From Sphingobacteriaceae bacterium (lineage in GTDB: Bacteria > Bacteroidota > Bacteroidia > B-17B0 > Aurantibacillaceae): DNA of 8,760 nt. The position numbers and the translations under genes were made by a program. The notes under the pieces are model-generated. The model had not been told where the DNA came from and searched no databases. It saw nothing but the letters and a program-made list of their open reading frames with translations. The stretch lies in NCBI GenBank assembly GCA_023251695.1, contig JAHEYE010000135.1, positions 1 through 8,760 of the forward strand, given 5' to 3'. Positions 1 to 7,200 of this stretch are shown in pieces. The stretch's first letter is position 1. Every line of letters starts with the position of its first letter.

Positions 1-1173
1 AGATGAACAATTCCCGCCGAAACCAAATGAATTCGATAATACATTATTTATTTGGGCATCCGTCACTTTTGTTACCGGCACCAAACCGAATTCAGTGATT
101 GGAGTTGTAAAATTTAAATTCGGGAATATTTTATTGTTTTGTAAAGACAGAACAGAAATTACAGCTTCAACTCCCGCCGCTGCCGCTAATGTATGACCCG
201 TATAAGCTTTTGTAGAACTGAATTTAGGAATAGAGTTTCCAAATACATTCACGGTCGCTTTACTTTCCGATTGATCGTTATTCGGCGTTCCTGTACCATG
301 CATATTGATATAATCAATTTGTGCAGGAGAGAGTCCGCTCATTTCCAAGGCTTGTTTAATAGCGGTCGTTGCCCCTACTCCATCCGGCGAAGAAGCTGTT
401 TGATGATACGCATCATTTGAATTTGCGTAGCCCATTACTTTGGCTAAAGCTTTTCCGTTTCTTTTTTTTAGCGCTGCTTCGCTTTCGATAACAAGGAAGG
501 CGCCTGCTTCGCCTAAATTTAATCCTTTTCTGTTCTCATCAAATGGTTTGCACCATTCTTTATCCAATATCATTAAAGTATTAAAACCATTAAAAGTAAA
601 TTTTGATAATGAATCCACGCCGCCAACAATCACGCGATCCAGCATTCCGTGTTTAATCATCCTGCAACCTAACATCACTGCATTTGCCGCCGATGAACAA
701 GCTGTAGAAATTGTGGTCACAAAATCTTTCACGCCTAAATAATCGGCAATCTCTTCCGTGCTTTCGCCACAATCGTGAGCATCTAATACTTCTAAGTGTT
801 TTCCTGCACTCACCATTTCGCCGTAAAACAATTCGGTTTTACACATTCCGGCGACAGTGGTTGAAGAAATCAATCCGGTCCGTAATCCGTCTTTTAAATC
901 TATTCCCGAATTTAAAACTGCTTCGTGTGCTGCTGCAATTCCTAATAGTGAAGTACGGTTTAAAGCGGAAGAATGATTTCCAATAAGATCCATTAATTGT
1001 CCGTTAGAGAGTTTTACTTCTCCAAGAACGTATTCATCCTTATAACGTGTGCTGAGATAATTTACTTTACCGATCCCGGTTTTAGCATTTGATAAGTTTG
1101 CATAAGCTTCCTGTACATTGTTGCCAATGGCAGAGATCATGCCGAGTCCGCTTATAAATATGGGTTGCGCCAA
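1..1173 (-). CDS. beta-ketoacyl-ACP synthase (FabF/KAS II-like), C-terminus cut by window edge
   Basis: Thiolase-fold ketosynthase that should condense an acyl chain on its cysteine with malonyl-ACP. My translation from TTG at 1173 gives 391 codons without a stop, reaching position 1. The N-terminus is typical (IFISGLGMISAIG). The full triad is visible: Cys159 in STACSSA, His292 in MHGTGTPNND, and Lys322/His327 in KAYTGHTLAAAAG. The glycine-rich end SFGFGGN is at about 382-388, so only some 10-20 residues are missing beyond the edge. The start must be TTG or later, because the in-frame codon just upstream is the TAA of the ACP gene; the next ATG (codon 12) lies inside the conserved N-terminal strand and is too late. 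There is no strong Shine-Dalgarno, only AAGG about 10 bases upstream. It is the fifth gene of the operon and directly follows the ACP. Family assignment is secure; the exact pathway (secondary metabolite versus fatty acid) is inferred from context. Confidence 0.93.
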   Translation of the reverse strand, partial: MAQPIFISGLGMISAIGNNVQEAYANLSNAKTGIGKVNYLSTRYKDEYVLGEVKLSNGQLMDLIGNHSSALNRTSLLGIAAAHEAVLNSGIDLKDGLRTGLISSTTVAGMCKTELFYGEMVSAGKHLEVLDAHDCGESTEEIADYLGVKDFVTTISTACSSAANAVMLGCRMIKHGMLDRVIVGGVDSLSKFTFNGFNTLMILDKEWCKPFDENRKGLNLGEAGAFLVIESEAALKKRNGKALAKVMGYANSNDAYHQTASSPDGVGATTAIKQALEMSGLSPAQIDYINMHGTGTPNNDQSESKATVNVFGNSIPKFSSTKAYTGHTLAAAAGVEAVISVLSLQNNKIFPNLNFTTPITEFGLVPVTKVTDAQINNVLSNSFGFGGNCSS

Positions 1174-1431
1174 TTAGGATTTACCTTGGTCTTTTATAAA
1201 TTGCGCCATGCTCCGTACCGATTCAAATATTTTTTTGCCATCGGCCGGATTCTGAATTTTGATACCGTAATGTTTTTCCAATAATACAATCAGCTCTAAT
1301 GCATCAATAGAATCTAATCCTAAACCATCGCCGAATAAAGGTGCATCCGGTTTGATGTCCCCGGGTTTTACTTCTGCCAGATTCAATTGTTCAATAATCT
1401 GACCTTTTAGTTTTTCTATTAAAGCATCCAT
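1174..1431 (-). CDS. acyl carrier protein
   Basis: An 85-residue acidic ACP, the usual size, which carries the growing acyl chain on a 4'-phosphopantetheine arm. The attachment site is Ser41 in the motif GLGLDSIDALEL (D40-S41-I42-D43), followed by the helix-II pattern LIVLLEKHYGIKI expected of the family. The N-terminal helix (MDALIEKLKGQIIEQLN) and the final helix around FESVRSMAQFIKDQ are also visible. ATG start at 1431, 5 bases after the stop of the upstream half-ketosynthase gene. Its TAA stop abuts, in frame, the TTG start of the following ketosynthase with no spacer. Being sandwiched between ketosynthase genes suggests a dedicated ACP for this assembly line rather than the housekeeping AcpP, but that is inference. 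Confidence 0.95.
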   Translation of the reverse strand: MDALIEKLKGQIIEQLNLAEVKPGDIKPDAPLFGDGLGLDSIDALELIVLLEKHYGIKIQNPADGKKIFESVRSMAQFIKDQGKS

Positions 1432-1436
1432 ACTGT

Positions 1437-2069
1437 CTATTTATAAAATTGGTTTAAAATCGCCTCGTTGAGAGGGTTAAAATTAATATTTTTAATTGAA
1501 TCAGAGGCTTTTTCCACCAAATAAATAAGGGCATCAGCCATCCCATTATCATAATCCACCCAGCCACAAATTGCGGCCGTTGTTCCCTGCTGGGTCAGAC
1601 TTATTTGAGCCTGATTTACCAATAGTTGCGCATCGAAACTGTCACACACAAAAAAGGCATTCTCTCCCGTAATTTTATGTTTTATGGCAATTTCCCCTAT
1701 CACAATATTGGGCAAGGTGTATACAAAAATAGCCGGTGAAGGCAGGTATTGGTCTTTGTTATTGATGGTGTTCTGATAGTTGCGATCAGTATCTAGACTT
1801 GATGCTTTATTGGCCAGCAGGATTGCTGTTTCCTCCAACGAATTGCGTCTCAGAAAGTCATTTTCTTTTAAAGCGGCCTCCGTGGCGATGATGCCAAGTT
1901 TTGATAAATTATCCATCTTATGGAATTTGGGATAATTTATTTCAAGCTGTTTATATACGTCTGCAAAAAAATACGATGGCACATCTTCTTTTGGTATAGA
2001 TAATTCTTTTCCATTCACAAAAATGCTCTTGTTCTTAATTCGGCAGTATGAAGTGATATTCAATTCCAT
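1437..2069 (-). CDS. half-length beta-ketoacyl synthase-like protein, probably non-catalytic
   Basis: A 210-residue protein that aligns by eye only with the N-terminal half of ketosynthases. The stretch TLPNIVIGEIAIKHKITGEN (118-137) matches the segment before the active-site cysteine, and ICGWVDY (167-173) matches the AGGVD strand after it. The nucleophile motif (xACxS) is not conserved: the region reads FFVCDSFDA, and spacing to the GWVD motif places Asp143 or Ser144 where the catalytic cysteine belongs, with Cys142 shifted. Both catalytic histidines and the C-terminal thiolase domain are absent. I recall similar short proteins (Pfam Ketoacyl-synt_2 type) from xanthomonadin/aryl polyene clusters. 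A role as chain-length factor or structural partner of one of the neighbouring ketosynthases is plausible but not shown. ATG at 2069, 2 bases after the upstream ketosynthase stop. The frame is open throughout and tightly packed in the operon, so it looks like a real gene rather than a decayed one. Confidence 0.75.
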   Translation of the reverse strand: MELNITSYCRIKNKSIFVNGKELSIPKEDVPSYFFADVYKQLEINYPKFHKMDNLSKLGIIATEAALKENDFLRRNSLEETAILLANKASSLDTDRNYQNTINNKDQYLPSPAIFVYTLPNIVIGEIAIKHKITGENAFFVCDSFDAQLLVNQAQISLTQQGTTAAICGWVDYDNGMADALIYLVEKASDSIKNINFNPLNEAILNQFYK

Positions 2070-2071
2070 TC

Positions 2072-3199
2072 TTATTTTACAAATAGGGCCGCAGCGTTAC
2101 AACCACCGAATCCGGAAGCAGTTTTTAAAAAGGTTTGGATATTTCGTGTCTCGTGTTTATTTATTATTTGAATATTTCCACTCACGCCTTTTTCGGAATA
2201 TCCTCCCGATTTTATCAGTTGATTTTGGTGTGCGGCTTCAATAGTCAGAACAGTTTCTAAAACTCCGGCTGCACCCAATGTATGACCGTAATACCCTTTT
2301 AAACTATTTACAGGAGAATCCGTTAAGCCTACCCTTTCAAAAGCGATGGATTCCATTTCATCGTTATAAGGTGTTGCTGTTCCATGCGCGTTGATGGTAT
2401 CGATCTTTAATTTATTTCCCTGCAAAGTTTGACTTACGGCTTTAAATAATCCGTCGCCTGTACGTGACGGACCCGAAATATGATTGGCATCATTTGCCGA
2501 AGCACCACTTACAATTTTCATTGAAGTTGGCGCTAGTTTATTTTTTGTAATTAAAATTGTTGAAACTGCTTCTCCTAAATTTATTCCCTTACGTTTTGCA
2601 TCAAATGGCATACAGGGTTCTGTACTCAAAGCGTTGAAGGATTTAAAACCACTCACCGTGAATTCTGTTACAAGATCTCCTCCGCAAACGATGATGTTGT
2701 CGTATGGTCCGGCTTTAATCATCCGCTGGGCTGTTATGATTGCCAGCAATCCGCTGATACAGGCATTGGAAAGAACCAAAGGTTTATTTGTTGCGTTAAA
2801 ATATTTTCCAATAGCATTTGCCATCACCGGTAAATACGTTCTTTCCATAGGAAAAGAATGCTTTACCGAATTATCAAGAAGATCAATATTTCCTTTTGTG
2901 GTAGAATAAATTAAAAGTGTTTTTGGGTCAGATAAAGAAATTCCGCTTTGAATTAATACGTCCTGAATGGATAGAATGCTTAGTTTTTCAAGCTTTGTGA
3001 AAAGTATTGCATTTTTTATTTTTCCGTAAGCGTCATTAATCTTTTGCTCGTCGATAACAGACAAACAAAAACATTCATTCAGTTTTCCCAAATTATGGGG
3101 TTTAACTCCTAACTGATCCTTAAGTAAAGCAGAATGATTTTCTTTGGTTGTAAAACCTAAAGGCGATATAATATTGTGATATGAAGTAAAAATTTCCAA
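2072..3199 (-). CDS. beta-ketoacyl-ACP synthase (divergent FabF/FabB-like), TTG start
   Basis: Ketosynthase of 375 residues, shorter than the roughly 410 of FabF. The catalytic residues are intact: Cys147 in SNACISG, His272 in AHGTATPYND, and Lys301/His306 in KGYYGHTLGAAG. PFDAKRKGINLGEA (198-211) and the C-terminal GFGGCNAA are also canonical. The N-terminal 125 residues are divergent, though they open with a recognisable core strand (NIISPLG). Start: the codon at 3199 is TTG, preceded by a GGAG sequence with a 4-base spacer; no in-frame ATG lies between the crotonase stop and this point. It follows the crotonase gene by 16 bases and precedes the half-ketosynthase gene by 2. Condensing activity is expected from the intact triad. 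Substrate and product are unknown; aryl polyene/flexirubin-type synthesis is the best guess from neighbours. Confidence 0.93.
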   Translation of the reverse strand: MEIFTSYHNIISPLGFTTKENHSALLKDQLGVKPHNLGKLNECFCLSVIDEQKINDAYGKIKNAILFTKLEKLSILSIQDVLIQSGISLSDPKTLLIYSTTKGNIDLLDNSVKHSFPMERTYLPVMANAIGKYFNATNKPLVLSNACISGLLAIITAQRMIKAGPYDNIIVCGGDLVTEFTVSGFKSFNALSTEPCMPFDAKRKGINLGEAVSTILITKNKLAPTSMKIVSGASANDANHISGPSRTGDGLFKAVSQTLQGNKLKIDTINAHGTATPYNDEMESIAFERVGLTDSPVNSLKGYYGHTLGAAGVLETVLTIEAAHQNQLIKSGGYSEKGVSGNIQIINKHETRNIQTFLKTASGFGGCNAAALFVK

Positions 3200-3203
3200 T
3201 TTA

Positions 3204-3207
3204 CTCC
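3204..3207 (-). promoter_or_regulatory. Shine-Dalgarno GGAG deciding a TTG start
   Basis: On the minus strand the sequence reads GGAGTAAATTG: a GGAG core, a 4-base spacer, then the TTG at 3199. It is notable because the other genes here have no clear Shine-Dalgarno, as is usual in Bacteroidota, and because it supports the TTG as start of the 375-residue ketosynthase. Confidence 0.6.
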
Positions 3208-3215
3208 AAGCGCAA

Positions 3216-4004
3216 TTAATTTCCGCGGAAATTAGCCTTGCGCTTTTCTAAAAATGCCGAAACGCCTTCTTTAAAGTCCGACGTACCGAAACTTTTGCCA
3301 AACTCTTCAATCTCTACTTCGTATCCGTTTTGCTTATTGTTATAACCGGCATTAATTACTTTAATGGCTGTACGGATGGCGGTAGCAGATTTGGTTGTTA
3401 TTTTAGCGGTTATCTCGAAACATTTGTTTAGTAATTCTTCCTGACTTGTAACATAATTTGTTAAGCCCCATTTGTAAGCATCCTGCGCGTTAATCATGTC
3501 GGCAGTAACAATCATTTCAAATGCTTTTCCTTTTCCTAGAATTTGTGCCAGACGTTGTGTTCCGCCGTAACCGGGGATGACACCAAGGCTCACTTCAGGT
3601 AATCCCATTTTCGCATTCTCGCTGGCCACACGAATGTGACAAGCCAATGCTAATTCTAATCCCCCACCTAAAGCAAAACCATTTACGGCTGCAATAACAG
3701 GTTTAGAATAATTTTCGATGAAATTAAATATTTTGAAATGACCTGTAGAGCTTAATTGTTTTCCCTGTTCCACCGAATAGTCTGCAAATTCGGAAATATC
3801 AGCTCCTGCCACAAATGCTTTTTGTCCGGCCCCGGTGATGATAACGGCTCTGATGTCCTTTTGATTTTCAGCTTCAACTAAAGTTTCATGAAGCGTTTCA
3901 ATGGTCTCTTTATTCAGAGCATTTAATTTATCGGGGCGGTTTATAGTAATAACCAAAACGCCGGTCTTAATTTCGGTTAGAATACTTTCTGAGGTCATGA
4001 TCAT
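3216..4004 (-). CDS. enoyl-CoA hydratase/isomerase (crotonase family)
   Basis: A 262-residue crotonase, full length for the family. These enzymes typically hydrate trans-2-enoyl-CoA, or do the reverse. Visible motifs: the CoA/oxyanion-hole segment AFVAGADISEF (63-73), the second oxyanion loop GFALGGGLELA (109-119), and both hydratase glutamates, Glu117 in GGGLELA and Glu137 in LPEVSLGVIPGYGGTQRL, 20 residues apart as in mitochondrial enoyl-CoA hydratase. This argues for true hydratase activity rather than a degenerate crotonase. The start is ATG at 4004 or the third-codon ATG at 3998 (the sequence reads ATGATCATG); both fit the promoter mapped at 4027-4058. It is the first gene of the operon with two ketosynthases and an ACP. 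It could dehydrate the beta-hydroxyacyl intermediate in that pathway, or be an unrelated beta-oxidation-type enzyme sharing the promoter; the sequence does not decide. Confidence 0.93.
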   Translation of the reverse strand: MIMTSESILTEIKTGVLVITINRPDKLNALNKETIETLHETLVEAENQKDIRAVIITGAGQKAFVAGADISEFADYSVEQGKQLSSTGHFKIFNFIENYSKPVIAAVNGFALGGGLELALACHIRVASENAKMGLPEVSLGVIPGYGGTQRLAQILGKGKAFEMIVTADMINAQDAYKWGLTNYVTSQEELLNKCFEITAKITTKSATAIRTAIKVINAGYNNKQNGYEVEIEEFGKSFGTSDFKEGVSAFLEKRKANFRGN

Positions 4005-4026
4005 TGTCGTTTAAATTTTGTTTCAG

Positions 4027-4058
4027 CAAATATAAGTGTATATCATAAAATTGACTAA
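4027..4058 (-). promoter_or_regulatory. Bacteroidota-type promoter for the crotonase/ketosynthase operon
   Basis: On the minus strand, TATATTTG (4034-4027) matches the Bacteroidota primary-sigma -7 consensus TAnnTTTG perfectly. Twenty bases upstream is TTAG (4058-4055), one mismatch from the -33 TTTG element, at the expected spacing of 19-21. Transcription should begin near 4020, leaving a leader of about 15-18 bases before ATG 4004. The perfect -7 box plus spacing and position make this the best promoter in the window. Confidence 0.65.
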
Positions 4059-4069
4059 AAAGTTATTAA

Positions 4070-4153
4070 CCCCGCAGAAACTTTATCATATGGGGGTTGT
4101 TTATATCTTAAGAGATTATTTTACCAAGTGAAGAATTGGAATTTTCTGCGGGG
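4070..4153 (-). terminator. possible long-loop terminator / inverted repeat after the kinase gene
   Basis: On the minus strand CCCCGCAGAAA (4153-4143) is followed 62 bases later by its perfect complement TTTCTGCGGGG (4080-4070), then by a T-rich run ending in TTTTT (4069-4056). An 11-bp stem with 7 G:C pairs followed by T residues, placed between the kinase stop and the next promoter, could end kinase transcription. The loop is far larger than in a normal intrinsic terminator, and the left arm is part of a direct repeat, so it may instead be a remnant of a repeated element. Confidence 0.3.
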
Positions 4154-4157
4154 CAGG
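4109..4157. repeat. direct repeat, copy 1
   Basis: A 49-bp unit starting TAAGAGATTATTTT and ending GCGGGGCAGG. Its last 27 bases (4131-4157) are identical to those of copy 2 at 4221-4247; the first 14 bases also match, with a short variable middle. The core contains a small palindrome, CTGC-GGG-GCAG. The bases after it (4158-4189) include GGCCC and GGGCC that can pair weakly. Confidence 0.85.
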
Positions 4158-4196
4158 CCCCTTCTTCATCACAATGTCATTCTGGGCCAACACCTA

Positions 4197-4247
4197 TAAG
4201 AGATTATTTTTTATAAATGAAAGAATTGGAATTTTCTGCGGGGCAGG
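4197..4247. repeat. direct repeat, copy 2
   Basis: A 51-bp second copy of the unit at 4109-4157, 2 bp longer in the variable middle. It ends 3 bases before the stop codon end (4251) of the histidine kinase gene, so the repeat sits directly at the 3' end of that gene. Identity over the 27-bp 3' part is complete, indicating a recent duplication or selection to keep the sequence. Only two direct copies are present, so this is not a CRISPR. Confidence 0.85.
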
Positions 4248-4250
4248 ATC

Positions 4251-7200
4251 CTATTTCCTAAATGTTAAATAGAATGTTGTGCCGGTATTTTCGCTGCTGT
4301 CAAACCAAATCCGCCCGCCAAATGCATTAATAATATTTTTAACCATTGCTAAACCTAAACCTGTACCATGCGATTTAGTCGTAAAGTTAGGTGTAAATAT
4401 TTTCTCTTTCATGGTTTCCGGAATTCCGCATCCATTATCTTTAATACTCACCATTACTATTTCATCCTGTATTTCCATACCAATCTCAATCTTTCCGCTT
4501 TTTCCTTCAGAGATGGATTGCAAGGCATTTTTGATAACATTGTTAAATACACGCAGACTCTGGTTTTTATCAGCTGATACAAATACCGGATTTATCCCGG
4601 GCTGAAATACTATTTGAGTCTGCTCATTTTTAAATAATTCGATGGTCGACTGAATCACTTCTGTTAAATTAACTTGGCCTAAATTTACTTTCGGCATTTT
4701 TGCGAAGTTGGAGAACTCATTAGCTATGTGTGCCAGCGTATCGATTTGCTCTATCATTGAAGCCGCTACTTTTTTAAACTTGCCTTCAAAATCTTCTCCA
4801 CCTTCATTCACCACTTTTTGCAGGTATTGCAAATTCAGTTTCATGGGCGTTAAAGGATTTTTAATTTCGTGTGCTACTTGCTTAGCCATTTCCTGCCAGG
4901 CTCCTTCACGTTCAGATTTCGCCAGTAAATCGGCGCTTTGTTCCAGTTTCACCAGCATTAAATTATATTCGTTAACCAATCTTCCTATCTCATCATTCGA
5001 TTCCCATCCAATGGGCTCATTGCGTTTTCCAAGCGATATTTTAGCGAGTTGCTGCTGAACAATCCGTAAAGGTTTTGTTACATAAGCCGTAACAATTAAT
5101 CCGGTAAATAAACTTACCAGAAATAAAACAACATACACATTTAAAAGGGTTGTAATGTAATCCGATAAACCTTCTTCCAAATCACTTTGCCGCGCAAAAT
5201 AGGGAAGATTCATGTATCCGATTAAGTCACCTGCTTTATTAAAAACCGGTTTATATAGCGATAAGTAATTCAGTGAACCGATTTTATCCTGGGTGCCAAA
5301 ATTGGAGGATTCGTTTTTTGAGAAATTAGCAATCGCTAAAGGATTAATTAATTTTGATGATAATCCGGCATCGAATAATTGCGGGCGCGATGATGCGAAT
5401 AAAAAACCGTTGGCATTATAAAGGCTTATATCAGAATTAAACAACACCGCCAATTTTTTTAATAAACTTTCAGTGTATTCCTTTCCATTTACATCCAAAT
5501 GTTCGGTTTCGAGTAAAACAGAATTTAGTTCATTATTAATCTGTCCAGCCTTTTCTGCCAATTCGCTCAAATTATCTGCTTTTGATTTATTTATAACCAA
5601 TTTAACTGTGAAAATACCAATTGCCGATAACGCAAAAAATAATATAGAAATAGTAAATACCTGGATTCTTCTGTTGAGTGAAAAGAAACTCAATTTCCTA
5701 TCGGAAATCCGGAACGAAACAACTAGCATGCACAAACCTAATAGAGAGTAAAAAATAAAGTAATACGAATTGGTTGTAAAAAAGTAGTTGAAGTCTTTTG
5801 TTTTTGTGCTTAAAACTATAAGCGTTTCTTTATCAGGCGTTACAAAGTAATGTCTGAAATTTCCAGCGGTGCTTTTCAACTTTACAGAATCCACGTTGTG
5901 GGCAGGATAATCGTATTGTCCGTACGACGAGGTGAGTTTATTCTGTTTGTAAACGGCGTAAGAAATTTGTTTATAGCGGTTTTGTTTCTGCTGGCCTTCA
6001 TCCAGCAACAAATCAGGGAACCCGCCCGCGCCGGAAAATTGTTTTGGCTCCAGCTGAACATATAAAATGTAAGGGGCTTTCTTTCCTTCTTGCTTACCAA
6101 ATTCTATTTTTCCTACATAACGCGAATTCAATTTATAGCCATCCATAAAAAAAAGATGATCACTAATGGTGGGAAAGCCACTGTTAACCTGATCTTCAAA
6201 ATATTGATTGTTGTTAAAAACCAAATCCGAATTTTTAAAGTGCGGCATGCATACCGAATCGAAGACCGCCAACTGAACATTAAATTTTTCGAAGTATCCA
6301 GTAAAATAATTCCTGCGCAGTTGTTGTTCCGTTTCATTACCGAATAACGGTAATCTGTAAAGCATTTTTTTTAATTTCAGGTCGTTACTGATTTTCCCTG
6401 CAATGCCCGAAAATTCGCTTTCAAGAATAGCATCCTGTCTGTCGGATAATTCATCCGCAAGAAAACGTGTATTCGATTTTTCCCTTGACGAATTGTAATC
6501 ACTGAACAGCCATGAAGTAATTAAAGCAAAAATTAATATTCTGAAACCTGAACTAAGAATGCTTTGAGTAAAATCGTATTGGCGTAAAAAAACCGAACCC
6601 AAAAACAAGACCGGCAACCAAAACCATTCAATGGCATTATAGGCTTGTCCAATTAAAAGATACAATCCGCAATATACTATAAAGCATAGGATAAAAATAT
6701 TACGGTTTTCTTTATCTTCTGTTTTTAGAAATAACTTGATGAATTTTTCAATGAGCACGGCAATGGAGAATCCGTTTAAAAAAACAATGCTCAGCGAAAG
6801 AAAACTCAATTGATTCAAATTAAAAAAGTTAGAAAATTCAAATGGAATTGTTGAATTAAGAACCAAATTTTTTACAGTGAGATTTAAGAATAGGGCAAGC
6901 GCAACTAATCCGGAGAAATAAAAAATAATCGTAAACAGCTTAACAATCCTGCTTTGCAAATTGAACTCGACACACTTGTAAAACAAACCGGACCATGCCA
7001 AAAACAAAAACACATTAATGAGAATATCCCCTAAAAACTCATTAAAAAACGACTGCGGATTCCCGTAATCACCCGGCATAAACAATTCGGAAGAATACAG
7101 AAGCCCCGGCCATTTAAAATAAATCATCAGCGCTCTTACTCCCAAAACAAGAAGGGTGATAACTGTGAGTTTGGCCGGTGAAATTTTAGAGCGGAACGCT

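Noticed and set aside
193..986. Three plus-strand open frames of 75-100 codons
   Set aside because: They lie wholly inside the minus-strand ketosynthase, whose translation carries an intact catalytic triad; their products are low-complexity and match no family.
1437..2069. Half-ketosynthase as a decayed pseudogene of a full ketosynthase
   Set aside because: The frame is open, has an ATG and its own stop, is spaced 2 and 5 bases from its neighbours, and no leftover C-terminal ketosynthase half follows it.
2023..2909. Plus-strand open frames of 73 and 141 codons
   Set aside because: Antisense to the 375-residue ketosynthase and the junction with the half-ketosynthase; no family features.
4070..4243. 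MITE or insertion sequence bounded by CCCCGCAGAAA inverted ends
   Set aside because: No target-site duplication is visible next to the arms and there is no transposase; kept only as a repeat/terminator candidate.
4109..4247. Possible mini CRISPR array
   Set aside because: Only two direct copies, imperfect in the middle, a single 39-bp spacer, and no cas genes nearby.
4279..6347. Several plus- and minus-strand open frames of 69-116 codons inside the kinase
   Set aside because: All overlap the uninterrupted 1206-codon kinase frame, which has every catalytic motif; these are shadow frames.
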